Below, one piece after another: positions 11,259 through 22,041 of a stretch of DNA of 64,000 nucleotides (positions are counted from its first letter, which is position 1; the number at the start of each line of letters is the position of its first letter). Made by a program: the position numbers and the translations under genes. This stretch comes from Isoetes taiwanensis (lineage: Eukaryota > Streptophyta > Lycopodiopsida > Isoetales > Isoetaceae), in contig JAJEKV010000004.1 of the NCBI GenBank assembly GCA_021234155.1, forward strand, positions 15,431,059 through 15,495,058, written 5' to 3'. A model generated the notes under the pieces. It saw only the letters and a list, made by a program, of their open reading frames with translations. It was not told the origin of the DNA and did not search any database.

Positions 11259-11450
11259 CCCCTTGCCTGGCGAGTTTTTTTTGGCTCATTCTTTTTAGTC
11301 TTGTTAAGTTCCAATTCACTTAATTGTTACTAGCTTAGCATAAACTACAAAAATGAGAAAAAATTTCCCACTTTTCGAGGCTTGATGATCCTATCAAGTT
11401 AGTACTACTGGGAGCATGGTCAGTGCTTTGCTCTTGGTCTCCAAGAACAT

Positions 11451-11463
11451 AGCTCTGATACCA
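11451..11463 (-). other. Primer binding site, initiator tRNA-Met
   Basis: On the element strand it reads TGGTATCAGAGCT, complementary to the 3' end of plant initiator tRNA-Met. It is one base away from the LTR end at 11465. This fixes both the element's orientation and the LTR boundary. Confidence 0.95.
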
Positions 11464-11464
11464 C

Positions 11465-13017
11465 TGTGACGTCCCCTACTCATTATCACGATGCCGCACC
11501 ATATACAAGCAGGAGTTCATCCCCGCACCAGCTCCACACCGATATAGGGGCCCTCCACATATCCTTTGGGACCGCCTAGAGTCCACATAAAGTGGGAAGA
11601 GTGAAGGGGTCATTTTACCCCGTCTCCCTCGGGGCCTACCTAGGCTGCTTGAGCGTAAACATACACGTCAAGTAACATAACATCATATATATCCACCTCG
11701 AAGGGTGGCACATCAACATCTCTGCATAGACAAAGATCAGCTACAATACAAAGGAAGTTCCTACCCAAGGCTCGGACTCGGGGGATGACCGACAAGCTTG
11801 GGTCTCAGTGAGTTCAATAATGCATTAATCATGACAATGGATTGGCTGGCATAAGAACATGGCTTAGGGGTTGTCCACTCCATCCGCCCCTCCCTAGAAT
11901 TACACACTTCATGCCTTCAAGTAGGTTGAAAAAGTGTTAGGACTGCCTTTTATTTAGCCAAGCCCGAGTAGGTTGAAGGGTGCATAGCCAAAGGGCTATT
12001 CCTGGGTTACATCTCCCGAGTCCCGATGGGGCGGTAGGGATCACTCCCTCCCGAGATCTACATGCTTTGACCCAAGGTGACTAGAGGGCCACTGCCCTTA
12101 TTCGACTTAACCTTGGAAGGTGAACTCCACCACACGGGTGTCGAGCCCATGCCTTACCCACTTTCGGTGGCAAGCCATTAGACCTAGTCACTCGGATCCC
12201 CGTAGCACTAACACACCATAGGGATCGGTCGAGGGTCGAAGAACTAACCTCATTCTAAGCCCGGTCTGCCCCCTTCACCCACAACCTGGTGGGGTTCTTG
12301 TACAGGCGAATTCTAGTAATGCACTAAGAGGGACTATCTAGGAGCATCATCTACTAAGCTTCAAGTCTGTACCCCCCTTCCCAATACAATGAGTTCACGA
12401 GAATTCATCCGTCCATCACATCATCATAGAACTAAAGAATAAGACTAATCTATATCATACATAGAGTTAGGTTCTTTAGTTAGAGTCAATCTCGGGATCC
12501 TTGGCTACTAGGGGTGATTTAATAGGCTAAACCTACTAGTTAGAAGGCCGGAATAAGGTTTAGGCTATTCAATCAACTAAAATACCCGATCCCTGGTTCA
12601 CTCCTCTGGTCCGGCGCCCATGTCGCAGTTACGCCTTCGGAGATGCGGTTTAGGAAAGGAGACCTGACGACTAGCCGGGGCGACAGCAGATCGTGGAGTT
12701 GGAATTGACTCCCAGCGCCGCTGAACCCGGGAGCTCCAAGGTCCGCGGGCTTAAAAAGGGAATGTTAGGTTTGATGCCTTATGTAGGCTATCGTTAGGTT
12801 TAGGGTTTTCCATGACCCTTGGTCTACCTTTTTTAATGGGTTAAAAGGTCTAAAGGTGCTGCATTGCTAGCGGCGCACCATTGCAAGTTGCCCCCTAGGG
12901 CGCCCTTGCTTGGGTATACATCGGGCGCACACCGCCGACCGGATGGCGTGGTACGCTGACGTCATAGCATGAAGACGGTATACGCCTTGAGACCGTATAT
13001 TGTACTGGAACGTCACA
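11465..13017 (-). repeat. Chromovirus 5' LTR (right copy)
   Basis: This 1,553-bp partner of 219-1718 begins TGTGACGTCCC and ends GGAACGTCACA on the forward strand. The 53-bp length difference is spread over many small insertions, mostly in CG-rich words. It would hold the element's promoter. Confidence 0.93.
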
Positions 13018-13760
13018 CACGGGCTTTAACCCCCGAACGATAGGCCACGGCCGGAGTGCTATTGATCTAGTTGGGAAGGATATCGCAAGCACGGAGATGG
13101 GAGCCAAGAAGATTCTTGTAGAGGAAGAAATCAATTAAATCAAGAAAAGGGCTAAGCTGTGAAGGTACCTGACAAGGGTCCTACTAGAAAGGGCTTGCAG
13201 ACCCTACCTAGAATCTAACAAGAGCTTAAGGGTCATATCACTTGAGCACAAGAAAAGCGAGAGTTGCAGGGGCTACAATAACGGCTAAAGAAGAAAGAAA
13301 AAGAGAAAGATAGGGGAGAGTCACAAAGAAGGGAAGCGGGAGACCTGTTAATTTGCCACCCCAAACCTCCGAATCACAATTCCCGTGATCAGAAAAAACT
13401 TCGTTGGTTGAAGGTCAAAGAAAGAAGCCCAATAGTAGATAGATTCAATCCCAAAATCTACCGGAACTTCAAGAAGAAATAAGTTTCTTTCGAGTCTGTT
13501 ACCCAAAACAAGAAAGTGTTGGAAATTATGCACTGTCACCCTAAGGGAATCGACTCTGTCGAAGCAGAGGATGTTGAGAAAGTACTTGTTGAAGAATTCT
13601 AGATCTAACCTGCAGAAATCTATTCTAGAGTGAGATTCCCCAACTAGGTTGATGAGGCTCTCGATTGCTTGGATTGTATCCTCATGGCCTTAGGGGGTGA
13701 TCACAAAACCCATCCCTTAGAGAATAGCTTCGAGCAAAGCCTCATCCATCGAGGGCTAAG
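13018..13760. other. Unassigned, weak coding character
   Basis: Purine-rich sequence follows the LTR. Several short forward stretches look protein-like (lysine-rich, around 13380-13600), but stops interrupt every frame and no domain is recognised. It may be an eroded gene or element. Confidence 0.3.
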
Positions 13761-15633
13761 TGGTGCACGATTTCCAAGGTGCTGGAGAAAGGCGCGTCCG
13801 TTCATCGTTCCCGGTGCTACTGATTTTTCCAGTTCTTTTTTATAATAATCCATTCAATTGTTTTAGGAGTATGGCCTATGGTCTCAGGAATGGTGATTTA
13901 TGCATACATATCAAATCCCCTGTTATTGTGCTACATATTTACCTACATTTGATTAAGAAGTCTGCATGCAAAAACCATTTGGAGCAAAATTGTTATATCA
14001 AGCTCATGCCAAGTTTGTAGAATAATGATAGTCTAAAAGGAATAATAGAACTCAGGTAATCAGAATATTGCTCAACTGTATTTAAACGGAACTAATACAC
14101 ATATATATTATGTTTTTCCAGTTTTGCTTGTAGCTGATGCATTCTATCTTATCAAACCCCAAATGTCTCTTCTGCCTAGTGTTATCCATCCATATAATAA
14201 TAATAATAATAATAATTGTATTATCAAGCCATTTAGGCCCCCAGGCCTCTATGGCAAAAATCTACAGCATTAGCATGCGCTCATTCTAGAGCATTATTAA
14301 ATTCAAACCCTTCCATAAGATTGAACAGATTAATCATGTCCTCTCTTTCTTTCCACAACCGACATACCGAACTTAGAGTATGTGGGAAGATCAAACAATT
14401 CCTTCAAAGTAGACATGTGAATTCCATATTTGGCTCTTATATGTTCATAAGAGTAGCATTCTAATAAAGCATATTTTTCTGTCTCCGCCTGGATCTAGAC
14501 AACGGGACAAAATCTCTCTTCTCGTACTAACCCATGCATTCTACCAAGATCAATATGCGATTATGAGATGACAATCTAAGTCTGCGTAGATTGTCATTCG
14601 CTTCTTTCTACTAATATGAGAGGCTAAATAAGCTTGATCAGATATACTTTTTAGGTCATTTATCTCTTCTAGATAAAACCTTTTTTCGTGGTCACCATCG
14701 CATTTAGCTGCCACATTTTCTTAACCACTATTTCAAGCACTGCTCATGTACTTCCCTTAAACTTCGCCGATGTTGGCCATATCCCCCGGCCCAAGCCATC
14801 TAGTCGCCCATCTTCTTATATCTGCATACCATCCTCTATCTCTTGACTGTTTCTAGAGCCACCTAGGCCATCTATCCAAATCCATGGACAAAATCCTATT
14901 TACATAAGTGATGGTCCTGCAAAGTGCCTCTACTTCCAAGGGTAGCAAACCCGCCTCCGCAAGAAGCATGCAGTATGGATACCTCCTTAGAAACATTAAT
15001 TAAAGGTCATTAACAAAATAAATGATTATGCGATGGCACAAGAAATTTGTATAACACGCATAACAGAGGATATAACCTTCTATGCTATCCTCGGCCCATG
15101 TTGTCAATCACTATTATCTTTTCAACATAGAAGGTTTTCATGAAAAACAAAAAAAGAACTAAGTTATATAATTTAGAATTTGATTAAAGTTTCTTAAATC
15201 CAAATGTAGAATACCATAAAACTCTGAAGCACCATGCCAAAAGCTCTATTTACTGTGCATCACACACTTCAGATATCAGATATTGTACTCACTCCAGACA
15301 TCTCAATAACTTGCATATATAGAAGTTGCAGTTTTCACTCCTAGGTTTCACGCATGTTGAAATTCTTCACCTCATTGCAGAAAATAGTTTATCTAAAGGT
15401 TCCCCTATTAGGCTGCATGGGCCAAAGCCCAGCAATCATTTTCTAGTGCAACAAAATGCATACCAGAAGAAAAGAGAAAGGTATTTGTGTTCATAATGAA
15501 GATGCATTAAGAGGATTGATAAGAAGGGTATTTTTGCTCTTTCGTGATCGACTCCTCATCGGCGTTTTCTCCTCTCTCAACATTCCCTTGACTCCCACCC
15601 ACCCTCCCTTAATGTGTATATTATTGTAAATAT
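13761..15633. other. Non-coding, AT-rich
   Basis: No gene is seen apart from the retroposon tail at 14193-14290. Frames are short and stop-rich. Confidence 0.5.
14193..14290 (-). repeat. Retroposon 3' end with (TTA)n tail
   Basis: A (TAA)8 tract at 14193-14216 is followed on its right by text whose reverse complement (AGGCCTGGGGGCCT, then ATGGCTTGATAATA) resembles the 3' ends of plant non-LTR retroposons. Those end in a short tandem repeat instead of poly(A). The 5' limit is not clear. Confidence 0.45.
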
Positions 15634-15733
15634 TGTTTTTTGTTGCGTGGCATGCATGATCAGTCCCTCGCTTTTTCGAGGTTATTTTTTGTCGCGTGAC
15701 ACGCGTGACCAGCCCCTCGCTTTTCGAGGTTGT
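15634..15733 (+). repeat. Tandem duplication of about 50 bp
   Basis: Two adjacent copies share GTTGCGTGGCATGCATGAT-like text and the block CCCTCGCTTTTTCGAGGTT, which is itself a small hairpin. They differ at several positions. Confidence 0.6.
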
Positions 15734-15884
15734 TGTTTTTTTTGTGTTCTAGTTTGTTGATGTGCGTGTACATCGGGATGCACAACTCCGTCTTGCTTGA
15801 GGGGTTTCTTTGTGGGAGCGTTTTTGCAATTTACGTTGTGTCCAAGCCCCTGCGGAGGGCTTATCACTATGGGTTTTCTCAAAA

Positions 15885-15990
15885 CCAGAAAAGGGAGGTT
15901 TTTTAATCCCGGTGATAAGCTCTCTGTGGTACATACTTAACCCACATCCGTAGAATGTTTTGGGGCCCAGGTGATATAACTGGATATTCC
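15885..15990 (+). repeat. Possible copy of a retroposon 3' region
   Basis: The text GGAGGTTTTTTAATCCCGG followed by TAAGCTCTCTGTGG resembles the clearer copies at 31741-31887 and 62641-62793. It lacks the simple-repeat tail, so this is only a tentative family member. Confidence 0.3.
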
Positions 15991-16439
15991 CTGTATTTTT
16001 TCATTGTGGGTAGCTTGCAAATATGCAGCTACCCACTCTCAACTATTGTAGAATCCGAGATGAATGAAAAGCCTAGCTAGCGGAGCTTTTGTCGGTTTTC
16101 ATGCTGAGCCCCTTCGAGAATGATATTTAAAAGGAAAAGATGCTCTCTAGGCTAAGAATATTCTCTCTCCATTGATACATCTATTTATTAGCCCCCCTTA
16201 TTAAATACCTCTACTATTTATGATTATTCCCTTATTATAATAATATTTTTAAAATTTGAATTTTTCCTAATGGTTTGCTGTGTCAGCTATAAATTTGTGC
16301 CATTTTTCACCCGGGTCTCGAATTGGGATGATTCTTCGATCCATTTTGGGTGAAATTTGATGTTCATGCATAATTTCCACTCCAATTTACTAGAGTGTTG
16401 ATTTGACTCATTCTTTTTTTTCCTGCATCTATAATTTAG

Positions 16440-16604
16440 CTTAACTCTATGACCCCACTACCTGGGAGAAAAAAAGTTCTCCCATTTTTCGAGTTTTAAT
16501 GCTGGAATTTTCTATTTTATGCTCCACTAGGCCTGTTAGACTACTTAGCCAGGGATATGGTCAGTGCTAGTTCTTGGTCAACCAAGAACATTGCTCTGAT
16601 ACCA
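16440..16604 (-). mobile_element. 5' leader remnant and PBS of a second chromovirus
   Basis: The text is homologous to 11340-11464 of the first element (a CCCATTTTTCGAG block, then GGTCAGTGCT, then an AAGAACAT block). It ends with GCTCTGATACCA at 16593-16604, the antisense of the initiator tRNA-Met PBS. Nothing further inside the element is recognisable on the left. Confidence 0.75.
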
Positions 16605-16605
16605 T

Positions 16606-17440
16606 TGTGACATTCTCTACCTATACGACGCCTGGTCGTACATCTCGCAGGAAATCCCCCATCCAGCCTTTCGGCCGCATGAGCCCTCCGTCTATCCCGC
16701 ACCCAAGATATCCCTAGTGCGGGGAGGGGACACGAAGGTGTCTTGCGTGCCCTTCCCCTATGGCTCCTATAATAGCAAAAGCATAACATAACGTCAGCAT
16801 CAACAACAATAATACATCTAACTACCTTGAAGGGTAGCCCATCCATATATCCATAGATACAACAGAGATATCAATATGCCATAAAACACGAGAGCTCCTA
16901 CACCAGGCTCAGACTCGTAAGGGAAGTAGACTGACGGCTGGGCCACAAGATAGAGCAGACTGAGATATAACAATGGCGGGGTTGGCTATAGATAATGGCT
17001 AGGGTTGACTACTCCATCCGCCCCTCCTGTGTATACTTTGCAGACGGGCTAACTCGAGCTCTGGCATGACTATAGCCTTCCGGAGACGTAATCCTATGGT
17101 ATCTCCCATTGGGACTACTCCAGGTTGCATCTCCCCGGTCTGATGAGGCAGGAAGGTTTGCATCTCCCCTTCCCGAGGTCTAATGGTTCCATAGGTGGCT
17201 AGAGGATTGTGGCGACACATGATCCGTACATGACTGAACTCCCCTCAAAACAAGAGCCAGGCCAACACTTGCAACTCTTGAGAGGCAGGGCAACACCATT
17301 GCCCCAAGAGGTGTCGGACCCATACCCGGCCCACTCGAAGTGACCGATGGGTGAACGAGGTTGATGAAGCGACCTCATCTATCGTGGACACACTTGATGA
17401 AGGAGATCCAGGTTCTACCTCTAATACCTGTTAGATTATA
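16606..17440 (-). repeat. LTR of the second chromovirus
   Basis: It starts TGTGACATTCTC one base after the PBS, so it is the 5' LTR of a reverse-strand element. It shares a block with the other LTR families here (GACTACTCCATCCGCCCCTC at about 17006). The right end is not fixed by a partner copy; 17440 is an estimate where homology fades. Confidence 0.65.
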
Positions 17441-17707
17441 AGTAGAAGTCATGACATGTTCCTATAAGCTATGTGCTTATAATCTCAGGAGATTATTATC
17501 TACAGATATTCTTATGTTCTCATGTGAAGTGATTTTTATTCATTTTGGGAAATTGTTAATCTAAGTGAGACATTTACAAAAGTTAAGAAAGGGAAGTAAA
17601 GGTTGTACAAGGGTGCAAGATATCAAGTTCATGGTGTAAGCTTGAAACAATGTTATAAACCTAATGGTTCGAGGCATCCACTTGCTAATATTATTTGAGG
17701 GAGGTTA

Positions 17708-18244
17708 TTGAAGTCAACATTCCCCAAACAAACTTCCCTGGGCCCCATAGCCAAGAAGATCAATTCCGACTGGAGGAAAAAAATCAAAATTAGAATTAAG
17801 GCTGATGAATTCTTGGATCTCAGTATTAGCTATTCTAAATGGCCAGTTCTAGAGTCTTTGTTGGGTCAAAAGCACCAGAGACAGGTATGGCTGCCAAAGA
17901 ATACTAACAAGGAGGAAAAGGAGATAGACAGGGATTCTGGAGATTTAGACAAGCTTATCAAACAGGCTCCAATCAACCTGATCAATCCATCTCACATAGA
18001 GAATTATGATAATCCCTCAAGGATGGAGATTCATGATGATATGGTTGTCCTCATTAAGAACATCAACCTGTCTGTTAGGATAGATACATGTGATTTCATA
18101 TTCACTATGCGTAAGGATCCTGGCTTCAAACAGCAGGAGGATGATGTTGTCACCCAGCAGAAAATTGAAAACTTTCTAGACTTAGAAGATAGAGGATGGA
18201 ATTTGGTTGACAGTAAGAAAGGCAGAGGCAAGAAGAAAATTTAA
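17708..18244 (+). pseudogene. LINE ORF1-like protein, C-terminal part
   Basis: This open frame of 178 codons is rich in Lys, Asp and Ile and ends in a basic KKGRGKKKI tail. It lies directly upstream of the endonuclease, where L1 ORF1 (an RNA-binding chaperone) belongs. No zinc knuckle or DUF4283 core is visible, so the assignment rests on position and composition. The N-terminal part is probably missing. Confidence 0.5.
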
Positions 18245-18309
18245 TTTGGCCCGAGGAGATCAAGCCCAAGGAAGTAGACCATCCAAGCGGGGATGGCCAT
18301 AGGTAAGTA

Positions 18310-19268
18310 TAAGTATTAATGGATAGAGAAATTAGTCGCGGTCACTGGGAATCTTGTGGGATAAATAGTAACATTAAAAGGGATAGGTTGAAGGTATACC
18401 TCTCCTCCCTCAACCCCGACTTTCTCGCTCTTATGAACATAAGATTCATGATTCTGATCACGAGAATATCATAAGTAGAACCCTTCCTCCTAATTATAGT
18501 ATTTGGTCGATTCCTGCTAACGACTCCTCTGCAGGTATTGCGATAGCTTGGAGAAATAATCTAAATATCTCGATATCTATATGATAAATAGTAGGGATGG
18601 CGTGTGTGATTCTTTTATGTACCATCTTTAGGATCAAGCTTGCTCTGGTAAATATTTATGCTTATAATAATCCAGTAGAGAGGGTGGAGATTTGGAAAAA
18701 GGTTAAAAGTAGTTTAGATAATTTAGAATTTGATGAATGTATTATGGGAGGTGATCTAAACATGGTGACTAACAGTTTCATGAAAAACAAGAATTTCAGA
18801 CCCCTTGGCAAGCATGAAAAGGATGCCTAACTGGAGCTCACTCATGGCCATAACCTAACCTTGGCTAGAACTAAGCCAAATTCCTTCAGTTGGACTAATA
18901 AAAGAGTAGACCCCACCCTGTGTCTCCATGACAGGTACTATCTATCTGAAAATCTTTGGAATCATAGCATCAGGGTCAACAACTTGGAGGGTTATACTCT
19001 TTCGGATCATTATCCCCAACAGCTGAGAATTTTGGCTAGCAATCATATTAGGAAGAAGAGGAAGACTTACTTCAAGCTTAACACCAGTCTCCTTGAGCAT
19101 GAAGAATTTATGGACAGATTACAAAGGCTCCTAGCTAATTTTCCCAAGCCAATTGGGCACTCAGGATGGATGTTTTGGTGGATTCAAGTAGCTAAGGCAA
19201 TTAAGAAATGGCTTAAAGAATGGGCAAAAAGGTCCATCTCAGCAAACTCTCCTCCCTTCAAAACCTGA
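18310..19268 (+). pseudogene. LINE endonuclease domain
   Basis: The L1 endonuclease, which nicks the target DNA to prime reverse transcription, is recognisable across several frames. The opening stretch is at 18350-18440. At 18597-18830 there is ALVNIYAY followed by MGGDLNMV, the GGDFN-type catalytic motif. At 18861-19268 there is NSFSWTNKR, a DRYYLS motif and LSDHYP, the SDH catalytic end. Breaks occur near 18580 and 18830. Confidence 0.85.
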
Positions 19269-20184
19269 GGGACAGACTTCCCACTGCCTCTGATGGGGAG
19301 AAGGATAATATCAGAGCAGAAATTGAAAGAGAAGAAATTAAGATAGCTGAAGGATGGAAACTCAAAGCTAAGATAAAGGAAATAAAGGATGATGAAAGGA
19401 GCAGCTCAAAAATTCTTCTTCGCTAAAGCTAAAGGCGTAATTAAGAAGAATCATATCTTTGAAATAAAAGTTGGGGATGAAGACATCTCAGATGAAGATC
19501 AGATCAAATTAGCTGCTGATAACCACTTCATGAGTATTATGGGTACCAACCAGGACAGTCCCCAAGCCATAATGGACGGATTCATCAATCTCCAAGTGAA
19601 AGTTGGGGTCGAAGAAAATTTAAGCATCGAGAAGCCCTTCTCCAATGAGGAACTTTTCAGATTGCAAAAAGATATGGAAAGAGGAAAAAGTCCGGGCCCT
19701 GACGGCCTCCCAATGGAATTTTTTATCAAACTTTGGCCTATTCTAGGGGATTGCTTTACCAACCTAGCTAATGAGTTCAGGGTTATGAAATGTTTAGACG
19801 CGAGGATCAATACAAGCCTGATCACATTAAACCCCTTAAGATCGATATGCTGTTACTCTCTCAGATTACAGGCCTATCTCGCTTACCAATGTTATATATA
19901 AGCTTATTTCGGGAACTATTTCTAGAAGACTCAAGACTGTGTTGGAAAGAGTCATTAGCACCTCCCAGGCAGCTTATTTGAAAGACAGATTCATCCTTGA
20001 CAATGTGGTTACAGCAGTGCTTGGGCTGAATTGGGCTAAAGACTCTAATCAAGATATAGCCCTCATTAAGCTTGACATCACCAAAGCCTTCGACACCTGG
20101 ATTAGGTTGGGACTTCCTTTTCAAATCTTTGTAAAAGCAGGGCTTCTTGAACGAGGTAATCCTTTGCTTTTTTAGAGCTATTCT
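19220..20184 (+). pseudogene. LINE reverse transcriptase, N-terminal part
   Basis: Overlapping frames carry the connector and RT fingers. FFAKAKGVIKKNHIF is followed by the diagnostic KSPGPDGLPMEFFIKLWP at about 19690. ISRLPMLYK-type residues and the first palm motif LIKLDITKAFD, with its catalytic Asp, lie at 20060-20095. The frame breaks at about 19790 and 19870. Sequence is lost from 20185 onward. Confidence 0.88.
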
Positions 20185-21006
20185 TGGTGAAGTGGGGGGG
20201 GTGGGGTCTTGCATGAACATAAAAGGCTCTGAGACTCCTACAATGGGCTAGGCATGATAGCCTGTCACGAGGGCCGTGTATGGGTCCGACACTCCCTCGG
20301 GTGTAGAGGTGTGATCCGTATGGAGCATCTTGCACTTTGAGTAGATTTAGGGTGAGTAAGTCGGGTACGGATGGGGGTCGCTGATGCGGCACGCGTATTC
20401 TCTAGCTCACCCATGGAACCACCGTGATCCCCGAAGGGACCTTCCCCACCGCCTCATCTGGACGGGGCTTCATGAACCCCCGTAGTAGGCTCGAGGGTGA
20501 TACCTTGAGTCCAACGTCTCCAAGGCTATAGTGACGCCATAGCATGATTTGACTTCATCCGCAGTGTGCAATGTGAGGGGCGGATGGAGTGGACAACCCT
20601 AGCCATCGTTTCTATGCCAGCCAACGCGTGTTATACCTCTGTCTCACCGAGCTGTCCGCCTATCCTCACAGGAGTCCGAACCGGGAAGAACCGGGGTTTG
20701 GGGCATTTTCCTTAGGATTAGATGCATATTCTTTTGCCGCTATTACTTGATGGATGTGCCACCCTTCGTGGTGGTTATTTATATATGACTTATATTGTGT
20801 GCTAACCTTGTATTCATGCTTCCGCACATAGGAGTCCCATTGAAGGCGCAGGCTAATGACACCTCGTGTCCTTCACCAGCCGCCTTCCTATAGATGGCCC
20901 GAAAGTTAGACGGAGGGTCCTCGCTCATGGCGCAGATGGTCGCCATGGGAGGGGAAAGTCCCCGCACGATACCGGAAAGTGTCGATATGTTCAAGGAGCT
21001 GCCACG
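20185..21006 (+). repeat. 5' LTR, 3' part only
   Basis: It matches 28088-28929 from TGGTGAAGTGGGG to the end, with differences concentrated in CG-rich words. The first half of the LTR (the equivalent of 27341-28087) is missing. A TATA-like TTATATATGA lies near 20780. Confidence 0.85.
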
Positions 21007-21007
21007 C

Positions 21008-21020
21008 TGATATCGAGCCA
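21008..21020 (+). other. Decayed PBS, initiator tRNA-Met type
   Basis: TGATATCGAGCCA follows the LTR. It differs from the functional TGGTATCAGAGC by one substitution and one missing base. The following text is homologous to the leaders at 11400-11450 and 16540-16590 (reverse strand). Confidence 0.7.
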
Positions 21021-21455
21021 TGATTTTGGTTGACGGAATCATAGCACCGACCAAATCTTTAACCCGTTAGTTCGGTAGTTGAGTGGGAGTTTAAGCTAAT
21101 TGGACCGCTTAACTTTTTGGTGATTTAGTTTTGTGCTAGGTGGATGTAATAAATTGTGAGTTTTAGGAAGTTTAGGGCTTATTTTGGAGGGAAAAAAGTT
21201 GTGACCGGGAGGACCCAAGTTTAGATGGGCCATAACTTTTGTGGGTAGCTCAGGATGAAGGCAAAATGGTTCCAATGGATCGGGCACCTTCCAAATACCC
21301 TAGGGGCACGTTTCCAGGTCTAAATGGCAACATCAAATTAAAAGTCCAAAGGGGGCCTAGGGCTTGATAGGGTGTTTGTTTTAAAAGTTATTAGCGCGAT
21401 AACGCTATCAGCCGCCCATACGGGTCCGGCCAGATAAAAATACGCCTGCCCTTTT

Positions 21456-21474
21456 AAAAAAAAAAAAAAAAAAA
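21456..21474. repeat. Homopolymer A tract
   Basis: A run of 19 A on the forward strand. On the reverse strand it is a T tail following the tRNA-like unit at 21488-21550. Confidence 0.9.
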
Positions 21475-21487
21475 TTCCTTTTTCCCG

Positions 21488-21550
21488 CTGCATTTTGAAC
21501 CCATAACCTCCCACTTTCAACCCAACACTCTTTCCATTTTGCCAACTATC
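21488..21550 (-). repeat. tRNA-like SINE head, copy 1
   Basis: On the reverse strand an A-box-like AGTTGGCAAAATGGAAAGAG is followed after about 25 nt by a B-box-like TATGGGTTCAAAATG. This is the spacing of an RNA polymerase III promoter. No tRNA cloverleaf is complete. Confidence 0.5.
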
Positions 21551-21639
21551 TTTACGTAGAATATATGTGTTCTATCCCTTTCTTATACATATCTAATGTT
21601 CTGTTTGTCCAGTTAGCAGTTCTTTTAAGAAAAAGGTAC

Positions 21640-21705
21640 ATCATGGGATTGAACCCCTGACCTTCTACACCCAAGCCAACACCTTTACCAATAAGCTAAC
21701 TTCTT
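21640..21705 (-). repeat. tRNA-like SINE head, copy 2
   Basis: On the reverse strand TTAGCTTATTGGTAAAG (A box) and GGGGTTCAATCCC (B box) are well formed and correctly spaced. The TPsiC-arm palindrome is nearly perfect. The body beyond it is degenerate, so it is read as the head of a SINE, not a tRNA gene. Confidence 0.6.
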
Positions 21706-21811
21706 TCTTGAAGGAATATAACCCACTTTCTAGCATTTATAGTGCATCTATTCCATACTTAAATTAGAGGCGTGCCTTTGGTAAACCCACGTTGTGGAGG
21801 CAACAACTCCA

Positions 21812-22041
21812 TCGAGCAAGCTCTTTTTCGAGCAAGCTCTTTTGCCATAGCCGCCGGAACAAGCTCTTTTCGCCATAGTCACGGGAGCAAGCTCTTTTCG
21901 CCATAGCCGTTTGAGCAAGCTCTTTTCGCCATAGCCGCCGGAGCAAGCTCTTTTCGCCATAGCTGCGGAGCAAGCTCTCTCGCATAGCACGGAGTAAGCA
22001 GCCTTGCCATAGCCATGGGAGTCGACCTCTCTCGCCATAGT
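21812..22041 (+). repeat. 28-bp tandem repeat array
   Basis: About eight degenerate units of roughly 28 bp contain GAGCAAGCTCTTTTCGCCAT and then AGCCGCCG. AGCAAGCTCTTT in each unit contains the 6-nt palindrome AAGCTC/GAGCTT in part. Units decay to the right. Because 28 is not a multiple of three, all reverse frames pass through the array open, giving two spurious ORFs of about 105-115 codons. Confidence 0.85.

Larger units (their letters stand above)
219..13017 (-). mobile_element. Ty3/gypsy chromovirus, full length but decayed
   Basis: A 12.8-kb LTR retrotransposon lies on the reverse strand. Two LTRs of about 1.5 kb begin TGTGRCG and end CGTCACA on the element strand. A PBS complementary to initiator tRNA-Met lies next to the right LTR and a purine tract next to the left one. 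In element order (right to left) it carries a long leader with two charged ORFs, gag, protease, RT, RNase H, integrase and a C-terminal chromodomain. The order RT-RNase H-integrase plus the chromodomain defines a Ty3/gypsy chromovirus. Every domain is split by frameshifts or stops. The 5 bp flanking the element (tgcgg on the left, cacgg on the right) agree at only three of five positions, so the target duplication is at best decayed. Confidence 0.93.
17441..20184 (+). mobile_element. L1-type LINE, truncated in RT
   Basis: A forward-strand non-LTR retrotransposon has an ORF1-like part, an apurinic-type endonuclease and the first part of reverse transcriptase. It stops abruptly at 20184, where a truncated LTR begins. 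The RT palm with its FADD-type motif, the zinc-binding C-terminus and the tail are missing, so it is dead. Its 5' start is not defined. Confidence 0.85.

Noticed and set aside
21812-22041. Regular 28-bp repeats resembling a CRISPR array
   Set aside because: There are no unique spacers, the units abut each other, and all context is eukaryotic transposon sequence.
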